In this document: piece by piece, positions 8,528-16,045 of the stretch | How positions within the stretch are numbered: position 1 is the first letter of the stretch | Layout: the number at the start of each line of letters is the position of its first letter | Assembly (NCBI GenBank): GCA_008501765.1 | Contig: QQUE01000012.1 | Location: 248,001 to 312,000 of the forward strand | Length of the DNA stretch: 64,000 nt | DNA from: Calditrichota bacterium | Lineage (GTDB): Bacteria > Zhuqueibacterota > Zhuqueibacteria > Zhuqueibacterales > Geothermadaptataceae | Direction of reading: 5' to 3' | Position numbers and translations under genes: made by a program | The notes under the pieces: model-generated | The model's input: the letters and a program-made list of their open reading frames with translations, nothing else | Told to the model about the DNA's origin: nothing | The model's database searches: none

Positions 8528-9862
8528 TTGATAAATCAAAAAATAGTTTTCAGATTTTTACTTATTTTCATTTTAAATTTAGTTTTTCATGCCAAGCTCC
8601 ATTCTCAGAGCTTATCAGTCGATCCGCCCTTGCTTGAGCTTTCAATTCAAGATCAAAATATAATGCATCCATTTCCACAGACCATCGAAGTTGCAGTGAA
8701 CTCAAATGCACCAAATTGGTCAATCGTATGCCAGGCCCAACCATTTCTATCAAACAATACCAGTGAAATTATTTCAGAGGAACATTTATTAATCCATCAC
8801 GAATATTTGCCAATCGAGGGCGAGGGCATTGAAGATGGTTATCAGAGGATGAATGGTATCATTTTTATTGCACAAGGGGGAAATACGAATGGTGTTTTCA
8901 CCATTGTAAATCACCTTGATTTTAAATTTGAACTGCCGCAACAATTCACTCCCGACGCCTATCAAAGTGAGATAAGAATTCAATATTCAGATAATCTTGG
9001 CGGCTCGGAAGAATTAATTATTAATGTGCTGGTCAATATTAAGAAATCACTCTCCTTAACTTCCAACTTCACAAATATCATTTTTAATGCTGTTGGAAAA
9101 CCAAGATTATTTGAGCAGGCTGGGGAATATAATATTGAACTCAGTTCAAATTACAATAATTGGGATTTGCGGTTCGAATTATCAAACTTTTCAAGTTCAA
9201 ATTTAGAAATGTTGTTTTCGGATATCATTTTCATGCAAATTAATTCTTCTGAATACAATGGGGAGTACGTTAGTCTAAAAGCGCCTTATGATTATAGACA
9301 TCATCTTGAATCGTTTAAATCACAACAATATTACAGCTTGATATCATTAAAATTTAAATTCATTACAAAATGGATCTATAGAACGGGACACTATGAATCA
9401 ATATTAAAGATTTATGCGCCTGAAAATTTAGAAGCGGCGCTATCGATCCCGGTTGAATTGGACATTGCAACAGTAAATAGTATGGAATTATCAGCAACCA
9501 ATACTTATTTCCACGTTGATGGCCCTCCAGATGTATGGGATTCAGATAAATCGATTAAAATTACCGTTGGATCAAATTGTGGAAACTGGTCAGTAATGTG
9601 CAAAGCAAGTGAGTTAGCAAATGTTTCTTATAAAATCCCGAAGGACAGAATATTTTTAAAACTTACCTCAAAAGACTATCGAATTGACGAAGGCGCCGGA
9701 TTGGGGTATCAGTCCTTAAAAAATTCTATTCAAATAGTTAATGGCTCAATGACGATGCCTGCGGAAATGAGTGAAATGTATTTTCGCCTAAAAACATTGG
9801 AAACGGATCGCCCAGGAAGGTATACCGGAACCATAACATTGACTCAATTAGTCAATCCATGA
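8528..9862 (+). CDS. Exported three-repeat pilin-like protein of the chaperone-secretin cluster
   Basis: Protein of 444 residues with a TTG start, supported by GAAAGGG 8 bases upstream; no in-frame ATG upstream. Signal peptide about 1-27 (ends LHSQ). The mature part shows three related domains of about 130-150 residues. Each starts with an L-S-V/L-S-L/M-E-L-S strand, has an NW-[SD] motif (PNWSIVCQA, NNWDLRFEL, GNWSVMCKA), and ends in a strand of the type G-x-Y-x-[GS]-x-I. The last reads RPGRYTGTITLTQL, typical of the final strand of fimbrial-subunit beta-sandwiches. Ends in an ATGA overlap with the chaperone-like gene at 9859. No database family recognised; role as adhesin or large subunit is inferred. 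Confidence 0.65.
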   Translation: MINQKIVFRFLLIFILNLVFHAKLHSQSLSVDPPLLELSIQDQNIMHPFPQTIEVAVNSNAPNWSIVCQAQPFLSNNTSEIISEEHLLIHHEYLPIEGEGIEDGYQRMNGIIFIAQGGNTNGVFTIVNHLDFKFELPQQFTPDAYQSEIRIQYSDNLGGSEELIINVLVNIKKSLSLTSNFTNIIFNAVGKPRLFEQAGEYNIELSSNYNNWDLRFELSNFSSSNLEMLFSDIIFMQINSSEYNGEYVSLKAPYDYRHHLESFKSQQYYSLISLKFKFITKWIYRTGHYESILKIYAPENLEAALSIPVELDIATVNSMELSATNTYFHVDGPPDVWDSDKSIKITVGSNCGNWSVMCKASELANVSYKIPKDRIFLKLTSKDYRIDEGAGLGYQSLKNSIQIVNGSMTMPAEMSEMYFRLKTLETDRPGRYTGTITLTQLVNP

Positions 9863-10653
9863 AACTATTAATTTACTTTTTATTTTATATTATCGTTCTC
9901 CCACCATGTTTTGCTCAAATTGAAAATATCAATTTTAGCATTTCTCCGCCTATTATTGACCTAAAAGTTCACTCCAATTCTTCGCGAACTATTTTCATAA
10001 CTATGAATAACTCAGGTACAGAACCATTGGAAATTTCAACTAAATTAGCCGAGTTGGGAATGACAATCAAGGGTCAGGCATTTCCCCAAGAACCAATTCA
10101 CAATCAATGGAGCTGCACAGACTGGATAATTCTACCTTTTCAAAAATACAGTCTTAAGCCTAATGAAAATAAAAAAGCAAAAATAGTAATTCGCATACCG
10201 GGTGGAGCAGACGGTGGGAAATATGGGATTATATTATTTGAAGCATTTAATAAACAAAAAAATGATTTAAACGGATTGAATTTAGTTGGGCGTTTGGGAA
10301 CATTAGTTTTATTGGAATTACGTGGCCCGAAAAAAATAGAAGGTATAATCGGAGATTTTTATTCTGAGAAAGTGGATGCCCATATATCTTTTAAAGTCAT
10401 TATTAAAAATAGCGGTAATATTCACTTTAAAGGAAAAGGATCCATCGTCATATTTAATGCCAAAAATAGAATTATTGACCGGGTAAATATAGAAGGTGGA
10501 ACTGGAACCATATTACCCGAAAGAGAGAGATTGTTTTCAGCTGTTTGGGCCAATTCACCTAAAATGATTAAAGGGAAATATAAAGCAGAAGTCCGGTTTT
10601 ATATTCCCGGAGGAAAGTCTGTACTTAAAAAAATAAACCAATTTACTATCTAA
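9859..10653 (+). CDS. Periplasmic chaperone-like (PapD/DUF916-type fold) protein
   Basis: Protein of 264 residues. Signal peptide about 1-19 (ends CFAQ). The first beta-sandwich (about 25-130) has the pattern SISPPIIDLKVHSNSS, then N-N-S-G-T-E-P, a Trp, L-K-P-N-E-N-K and GGADGGKYGIILFEA, as in PapD-like/DUF916-like exported chaperone domains. A second beta-sandwich (about 160-264) has IKNSGNIHFKGKGSI and ends in KGKYKAEVRF. The start overlaps the stop of the preceding gene (ATGA), so the two are co-translated. Inferred role: periplasmic escort for the beta-sandwich subunits encoded on either side. Followed by a 12-bp perfect hairpin. Confidence 0.6.
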   Translation: MKLLIYFLFYIIVLPPCFAQIENINFSISPPIIDLKVHSNSSRTIFITMNNSGTEPLEISTKLAELGMTIKGQAFPQEPIHNQWSCTDWIILPFQKYSLKPNENKKAKIVIRIPGGADGGKYGIILFEAFNKQKNDLNGLNLVGRLGTLVLLELRGPKKIEGIIGDFYSEKVDAHISFKVIIKNSGNIHFKGKGSIVIFNAKNRIIDRVNIEGGTGTILPERERLFSAVWANSPKMIKGKYKAEVRFYIPGGKSVLKKINQFTI

Positions 10654-10658
10654 TAGAA

Positions 10659-10699
10659 GAGCCGGTTATCTGGCCGTCAACCATGATGATAACCGGCTC
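10659..10699 (+). terminator. Hairpin terminator after chaperone-like gene
   Basis: GAGCCGGTTATC 10659-10670 pairs perfectly with GATAACCGGCTC 10688-10699. The T-run is weak (ATTCATTC), so it may allow partial read-through to the next gene. Confidence 0.7.
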
Positions 10700-10820
10700 A
10701 TTCATTCAAACCTATCGAAATCGATAGGTAAGTGGATATATTAATATACCACTTGAGGTTCAAAAATCAAATTATTTTCATTGGCCATCATTAGGTGTAA
10801 AATGAAAATAAACCGGTATC

Positions 10821-10920
10821 TGAGTCTCGTAGTATGGTTGGGATAATACTACGAAGAACGAGGTAGAAATTGCTTACCGTTGGCGGCACGGTCCCCGCAT
10901 CAATTTCTGCTAAATAAAGG
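10821..10920 (+). promoter_or_regulatory. Structured 5' leader of the subunit gene
   Basis: Two successive hairpins precede the 11012 gene. TCGTAGTAT 10827-10835 pairs with ATACTACGA 10846-10854. AGAAATTG 10865-10872 pairs with CAATTTCT 10901-10908 and encloses CCGT/ACGG (10877-10880 with 10888-10891). A GGAG word at 10918-10922 is not followed by a usable start. It does not match a riboswitch class known to me. A stable leader would fit an abundantly made structural subunit. Confidence 0.5.
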
Positions 10921-11011
10921 AGACAACTAAAAACAACTTATTTCAAACACATTTTCTAGCGGGTGAAAAAATTAATTAAAATTAACAGCTATGATAAATT
11001 TAGGAGTTATC

Positions 11012-11695
11012 ATGAAACGAATAGTTTTGATTGCTGCCGTGCTGTTGGCTTCTACTTCTCTATCTTTTGGTCAAACACCGGGAATGGGACTTTGGCCCTT
11101 CGATTGGGCGAATACCACCAGTTATGTTGATTATATGAATCCTTATGACGCACAAGGTTATGTTTATGATTATTCTACTTATCAATGGGTTGGAGGCACA
11201 GAAACTAACGATGGTCTTATCACAATAACTTGTGACATTGAAATGTATATGTCCATGCATTTAGATGCGACCGATGTATATTTTCACATAGCCGATGATC
11301 GTACCGCGATGGCTGCATATATTAATGGCTGGTTAGCTTCCAACAATGGACAATGGCTGTTTGTAAGTAGCGACCTAGGAAATAAAGACCTGGATAATCT
11401 CGAATATGTCGTTGATGGATTTGGACGTGATTTAGCTTATATGACAGGTAAGGGATATACAACGACCATCCCTGTAGAGTGGCTACTAAAAGAACCGGGC
11501 GATGTTGATTGGCGTCCCGGAATAGCTTCCATTGATGGTAATTCAGGCAATCTGCATGGATATACCTGGCTACTATCAGACGGTGAACCATGTACACACC
11601 CGTTCACCATAAAGATCCTTATTAAACCCGAATTTCATCAGCCTGACGGCCGTTATGAGATGGATCCCTTGCTTACTTGTTCCCCTGCTTTATAA
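11012..11695 (+). CDS. Small exported subunit-like protein (candidate major structural protein)
   Basis: Protein of 227 residues from the ATG at 11012, chosen over an in-frame ATG at 10991 because AGGAG lies 5 bases upstream and the sequence then begins with a clean signal peptide (MKRIVLIAAVLLASTSLSFGQ). The mature chain is rich in Tyr, Trp and Asp. It ends in KILIKPEFHQPDGRYEMDPL and then LTCSPAL, the final-strand pattern of pilin-type beta-sandwiches. It has its own structured leader and a perfect terminator downstream, the arrangement expected of a highly expressed subunit between chaperone-like genes. No named family recognised. Confidence 0.6.
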   Translation: MKRIVLIAAVLLASTSLSFGQTPGMGLWPFDWANTTSYVDYMNPYDAQGYVYDYSTYQWVGGTETNDGLITITCDIEMYMSMHLDATDVYFHIADDRTAMAAYINGWLASNNGQWLFVSSDLGNKDLDNLEYVVDGFGRDLAYMTGKGYTTTIPVEWLLKEPGDVDWRPGIASIDGNSGNLHGYTWLLSDGEPCTHPFTIKILIKPEFHQPDGRYEMDPLLTCSPAL

Positions 11696-11707
11696 ATTAG
11701 ATTAAAC

Positions 11708-11739
11708 AAAGACACCTGGTCCCAAAATCAGGTGTCTTT
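11708..11739 (+). terminator. Intrinsic terminator after subunit gene
   Basis: AAAGACACCTG 11708-11718 pairs perfectly with CAGGTGTCTTT 11729-11739 around a 10-base loop. The AAA arm makes it usable on both strands. Confidence 0.8.
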
Positions 11740-11759
11740 AAAATTAAGGGTAGAATCCG

Positions 11760-13385
11760 ATGTTTCGAAAAATAATATATTATTTGCTACTTCCTTTTCT
11801 TATTCTAATCTGTTTTTCTACCATAAATATTCTTGTTGCACAACAAATAAAAATGGGCCCTCCCATCATTGAATTTGCTACAACCCCGGGTTCACAAAAG
11901 TCCTTTTATGTTAATATTTTGAATCAATCTGATATCGACGTTCAGTGCTCAATATTTATAAAGAGCATGATTTTAACAAAGCAGGGCATGCCAGTTCCGG
12001 TTGACAGCTCGACACGAAGTGCAGCTAAATGGCTGTCTGTTCAAGGGGATGAGTTATTTGTTTTAAAAGCTAAGGAAAATAAAAAAATCAGGTGTTCATT
12101 TTTTCCTTCATTCCGGGCAAAACCCGGTGGATATTATGGCATGATTGTATGTAGAACAATCGCACCCCAGAAAATTGTTGGTCGATCTAAAAATTTTAGT
12201 ACCAACGTCAACCTGCAATTTCAATTCTCCAGCGTTGTCATGGCCATAATAAAAGGACCAAATTTGCAGGCTCACATTAATCCGGAAGCACCAATAATTT
12301 TCGGCGGTAACCGTACTGGAAAACCAGAGCAAAGAAAATGGCATATTGAAATTCCCGTAAAAAATGATGGAAATATTCATGTTGTTTTGGCTGGTCAAGT
12401 TCGGTTGCTAAGTGAAGCAGGTCATGAAATAGAAAGAATGGATTTAGTTGCCGGGAGGGGGTATTTATTACCCGAACAACGCAGAACTTTTAAAGGCATT
12501 GGGAAAGGGCCACTACCTGATGGAACCTACATCGCTCAGGTTAATATTGGGCAAGTTGAAATAAAAAAATTCGCTTCCGAGCGAATCCCATTTTACATAC
12601 TTAATGGGCAGGTATTTCCCGGCTCTCCGAACAAATCAGATTTAGCTACGCTATCAACAACCAGCCAGGGATTTATGCTCAACCATTCATTCTTAGAAAA
12701 TGAATGCATTGCTGGCGGCAAACAATTTAAAGCGATTAAAATCACGAATATTACCAATGAGCCGCTGCATATTGCGAGTCAAGTAGTAAAATGGAGCCAT
12801 GATAAAAATGGCAACATTTCCTTTTCCGAAAATTTGGACAATATTCGTAGTTTAGAAAAGAATATCTCCATTTCACCTGACAGTTTCACAATTGCAAAAA
12901 ACAGAAGTAAAAACATTAAACTTGTTATTAGCTTACCAGCTAATTCTTCAGGGGAATATTTTGATGCAATACGATTCAATCGGGTAGGAGTGCCTATCCC
13001 CAAAAGTGTAGATTTATTATTATCCCAATCCGTATTATTGGCCACCAAGGCCAAAACAACCGAAAAGCTCAGCGCCCAATTTATTGATTTGAAGACCCAA
13101 AAAACGCCTTCTCAAGGACTATTATTCTCACTCCACCTAAAAAACACCGGCAATACAATGATCTATCCGCACGGATATATCAGCATTTTTGATAGCAAAA
13201 ACCAGAGAGTTGATGATCCTTTAAATTTCGGTGGCGATGTCTATATTTTGCCTGCGAACGAAAGAATTATGGAGATTGAATTCAAGAGGTTTCTCCCGGC
13301 TGGAAAGTATCGACTTGAGCTGGTTTGTGAATACTCCCAAACTGCCAAAGCAATCCAAGAAACTTTGGAAATCGCAGTAAAATGA
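11760..13385 (+). CDS. Tandem chaperone-like exported protein
   Basis: Protein of 541 residues. Signal peptide about 1-28 (ends VAQQ). The mature part contains two units, each resembling the 9859 protein. Unit 1 (about 30-280) has MGPPIIEFATTPGSQKSFYVN, AKWLSV, ENKKIRCSF, KPGGYYGMIV, KNDGNIHVVLAGQV and DGTYIAQV. Unit 2 (about 305-541) has GKQFKAIKITNITNEPL, NRSKNIKLVISLPANSSGEYF, LKNTGNTMIYPHGYI and PAGKYRLELV. This is a fusion or duplication of the two-domain chaperone-like fold. Inferred to handle a second class of subunit or to line the exit path. It is followed by the LTD protein 12 bp later and belongs to one operon with the secretin. Confidence 0.6.
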   Translation: MFRKIIYYLLLPFLILICFSTINILVAQQIKMGPPIIEFATTPGSQKSFYVNILNQSDIDVQCSIFIKSMILTKQGMPVPVDSSTRSAAKWLSVQGDELFVLKAKENKKIRCSFFPSFRAKPGGYYGMIVCRTIAPQKIVGRSKNFSTNVNLQFQFSSVVMAIIKGPNLQAHINPEAPIIFGGNRTGKPEQRKWHIEIPVKNDGNIHVVLAGQVRLLSEAGHEIERMDLVAGRGYLLPEQRRTFKGIGKGPLPDGTYIAQVNIGQVEIKKFASERIPFYILNGQVFPGSPNKSDLATLSTTSQGFMLNHSFLENECIAGGKQFKAIKITNITNEPLHIASQVVKWSHDKNGNISFSENLDNIRSLEKNISISPDSFTIAKNRSKNIKLVISLPANSSGEYFDAIRFNRVGVPIPKSVDLLLSQSVLLATKAKTTEKLSAQFIDLKTQKTPSQGLLFSLHLKNTGNTMIYPHGYISIFDSKNQRVDDPLNFGGDVYILPANERIMEIEFKRFLPAGKYRLELVCEYSQTAKAIQETLEIAVK

Positions 13386-13397
13386 AAAGAGTTAGTT

Positions 13398-14606
13398 ATG
13401 AAAAATATAACCATTTTAATAGCTACTTTATTGTTAGGAATCACCTCTTTGTATTCCCAACATGGTGCCCCAAATTTTGTTACAATAAACGAAATTAAGA
13501 CTTATGGGCCAACCAGCCAATATGATGAGTTTATCGAATTGTTCAACGTATCTGACTCCACATTTGATTTATCAGGATATGTTTTAAATTCGTATAATAA
13601 ATACGGTATCTTAAATAAAATAATTTATAAATTTCCTGAGGGCACTCACATTGAACCTTTCCATTATTATTTGTTATCAACCACAGAGTCAACTGAGAGT
13701 AAAATACCGGATGCCGTTATGCAACAAGGCATTCTTTCGCACGGACAACTGATACTGATTGACTCCACAAAAACTGATACTTTAGATGCCGTTGCCTGGG
13801 GTCAGGTTGATTCAGTAATTACTAATGAAGGAAATCCCGCGCGATACATAACATCGATCGAAGGCCCTCCAGTTTCCCCTATGCTGATTCCTGGACCGAT
13901 TTGGAGCGTTGAACGAGACTCGCTCGGAACCGATTCGAATAACAATTTTACAGATTTTAGAATGCGGAATTACACAACCCCAATGAACTCTACCGATTCA
14001 TTGAACTTGATCCTGCCTAACTCCTTAACTGCTTCAATTAATACTGATAATTCGGTTTTGCTCACATGGAAGACCCTAAACACAAATAAGGATTTAAGAT
14101 TTCAAATCTATTATAAATTCTTGGATGATTCAGTATGGAATGTAATAGTTCCAGGTGACATGCTTATGTGCTATACTTCGAAGGACACAAATTATTTTAA
14201 CTTTGAAAGTTCGAATATTAACTTAAGCCAAAAATGTCAATTAAAAATAAAAGAAATCGATTTTACCCAGCGGCCACGATTTACAAAACCGATTACATTA
14301 AATTCATCATCAGGGAATCAAAAAATAATCACTTTTTCATTAAAACAAAATTATCCCAATCCATTCAAAAATGAAACCAATATTTTCTATGAAATCTTGG
14401 AAAAATCTTTCATCTCAATTTCGATTTTCAATCTAAGGGGACAAGAAGTAAGATCAATTTATACTGGTTTTGTTGAGCCGGGGACTTATAACAGGTCATG
14501 GGATTCCCGAAATACAAATGGCGATACAGTTCCATCCGGAGCGTACTTTTGTGTAATGCACACTAAACACAATAAAATGGCAATAAAAATAATCCTACTA
14601 AAATAA
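13398..14606 (+). CDS. Secreted lamin-tail-domain protein with sorting domain
   Basis: Protein of 402 residues. Signal peptide about 1-20 (ends LYSQ). A lamin-tail-like domain follows (about 26-170): VTINEIKTYGP, YDEFIELFNVSD, FDLSGYVLNS, then HYYLLST. The middle is of Fn3-like character (about 205-300: NSLTASINTDNSVLLTWK). The C-terminal 90 residues are the sorting/FlgD-like domain (KQNYPNPFKNETNIFYEI, SISIFNLRGQEVRS, RSWDSRNTNGD, PSGAYFCVM). The same LTD fold is found in three copies in the protein at 44157. Ribosome site AGTTAG is weak; spacing to the previous gene suggests co-transcription. Confidence 0.75.
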   Translation: MKNITILIATLLLGITSLYSQHGAPNFVTINEIKTYGPTSQYDEFIELFNVSDSTFDLSGYVLNSYNKYGILNKIIYKFPEGTHIEPFHYYLLSTTESTESKIPDAVMQQGILSHGQLILIDSTKTDTLDAVAWGQVDSVITNEGNPARYITSIEGPPVSPMLIPGPIWSVERDSLGTDSNNNFTDFRMRNYTTPMNSTDSLNLILPNSLTASINTDNSVLLTWKTLNTNKDLRFQIYYKFLDDSVWNVIVPGDMLMCYTSKDTNYFNFESSNINLSQKCQLKIKEIDFTQRPRFTKPITLNSSSGNQKIITFSLKQNYPNPFKNETNIFYEILEKSFISISIFNLRGQEVRSIYTGFVEPGTYNRSWDSRNTNGDTVPSGAYFCVMHTKHNKMAIKIILLK

Positions 14607-14645
14607 ATTCAGTTAATCTGAGTCGACAGCCGGAGCAATTAATTT

Positions 14646-15896
14646 ATGAAAACGAAAAACTACTCTGCTGATTCTATTGCATTTACAATGATTTTAATAT
14701 TGATATTGTGCTTTATTTTTGGTCCAAACTTATCCGCTCAAAATGTCGAAGCAAATAAAGATCAGCATCTTGTTTCAAATGTGTTTTTTGAGACTGATTT
14801 ACGACAAGCATTAAAGGATTTATCAAATGAAGCTGGCATTGCCATAATTCCTGATAATACCGTACAAGGGCTCATTACTTTAGAAGTTGATTCAGTTCCG
14901 TTGGAAGACGTTTTAATAAAGATACTAGCTCCAGGAGGCTACACATTTAAAATGATTGATGATTTTTATTTAGTTGGCTCGCCTCTACCGGAGAATCCTT
15001 CTTTTCCATTATTAACCGAAACTGAATATTTTAGCCCAGATTACTTACTAGCAGAACAAATTCCCAATTTACTGCCAGTATATTATCAGTCCTTTATTCG
15101 AGTAAATGAAAAGACGAACTCAATTGCAATCACATCCTCTAAAAAAATAATAGCTAAAATCAAAGAAAATATTGGAAAAATTGATGTACCTCCGAAGCAA
15201 ATCTCTATTGAGGCGATCGTAGCTGAAATGTCCAACGAAGCGAAAAAAAGCATAGGTATTGATTGGGGATGGTATGGGACTGGAGATCAGAAAAATTTAA
15301 AATTATCGACGAACTTGAATTCAATTAGCAATGATTCGAGCATTGTTGGACAATTGGTTAAAACTGGTATTAAGTATAAAACATTTACTTATGACGTCAT
15401 CTATTCACTCCGCGCACTGGCTTCTTCTGGGGAGGCGAATATTAGGGCCAATCCAAATGTCACGACTATTAATGGCCAAGAAGCAAGTATATTCATTGGA
15501 ACTGAACGTTATTTTTCAATAGTTACCGGGCCTGTAAACTATCCCTATGCTCGAGTTGAAAAAATACCCGTTGGTATTAGCCTAAAAATCACTCCAAGGG
15601 TTTCTTCAAAAAATGAAATTACAGTTAAAATTGAAGCTGAAGTAAGTGAAGTGACTGCAATTGGAGCCGCTGATCTACCACTCGTTACGACACGAAAAGC
15701 ACAAACAAATGTAAGAGTAAATATTGGAAATATTATTGCTTTAGGGGGCTTATTTCAAGAATCAAAGATCGAAATTAAGAAGAAAATTCCGTTTTTGGGC
15801 AGTATTCCAATTCTTGGTTATTTATTTAGCCACACACAAATCGAAAATGTAAAAAAAGAAATTAGTATTTTTATCGCGCCAACTATTATCGAATAA
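14646..15896 (+). CDS. Compact secretin (GspD/PilQ superfamily)
   Basis: Protein of 416 residues. Signal peptide about 1-32 (ends LSAQ). An STN/N0-like domain (about 45-105: TDLRQALKDLSNEAGIAIIP, VPLEDVLIKIL) is followed by one N1-like unit (about 128-185) and the C-terminal secretin barrel. The barrel shows SIEAIVAEMS, the inner gate region ANPNVTTINGQEA, and the family signature of VNIGNIIALGGL followed by KIPFLGSIPILGYLF and EISIFIAPTII. Secretins form large outer-membrane pores. This one has far fewer periplasmic domains than type II/IV pilus secretins, and no ATPase, inner-membrane platform or prepilin lies near. Here it would export the neighbouring beta-sandwich proteins (inference). 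Confidence 0.85.
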   Translation: MKTKNYSADSIAFTMILILILCFIFGPNLSAQNVEANKDQHLVSNVFFETDLRQALKDLSNEAGIAIIPDNTVQGLITLEVDSVPLEDVLIKILAPGGYTFKMIDDFYLVGSPLPENPSFPLLTETEYFSPDYLLAEQIPNLLPVYYQSFIRVNEKTNSIAITSSKKIIAKIKENIGKIDVPPKQISIEAIVAEMSNEAKKSIGIDWGWYGTGDQKNLKLSTNLNSISNDSSIVGQLVKTGIKYKTFTYDVIYSLRALASSGEANIRANPNVTTINGQEASIFIGTERYFSIVTGPVNYPYARVEKIPVGISLKITPRVSSKNEITVKIEAEVSEVTAIGAADLPLVTTRKAQTNVRVNIGNIIALGGLFQESKIEIKKKIPFLGSIPILGYLFSHTQIENVKKEISIFIAPTIIE

Positions 15897-16016
15897 TATG
15901 TGGGAGAATTTGATCTGCACAATTTTAATTGCCGTCACTCAAAACATTTTATTAATCAGGCTTAGCTAAATCCAGCTTTAAAGCTCCTCCGGTTAACTTT
16001 GCATATGCAGCGAGAA

Positions 16017-16042
16017 CCCCGGCCCACCACCGGGGCTTTTTT
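16017..16042. terminator. Intrinsic terminator (second identical copy), between convergent genes
   Basis: Same stem, loop and T-run as at 8032-8058, identical over 27 bases (16017-16043). It lies between the secretin gene (+) and the RND gene (-). It ends 3 bases before the RND stop and could serve the + strand transcript. Confidence 0.85.
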
Positions 16043-16045
16043 ATA

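Noticed and set aside
8568-8753. Minus-strand 61-codon frame inside the pilin-like gene
   Set aside because: Overlaps a better-supported gene; no start context.
14646-15896. Type II secretion or type IV pilus locus
   Set aside because: No ATPase, inner-membrane platform, pseudopilin or prepilin peptidase gene is near the secretin.
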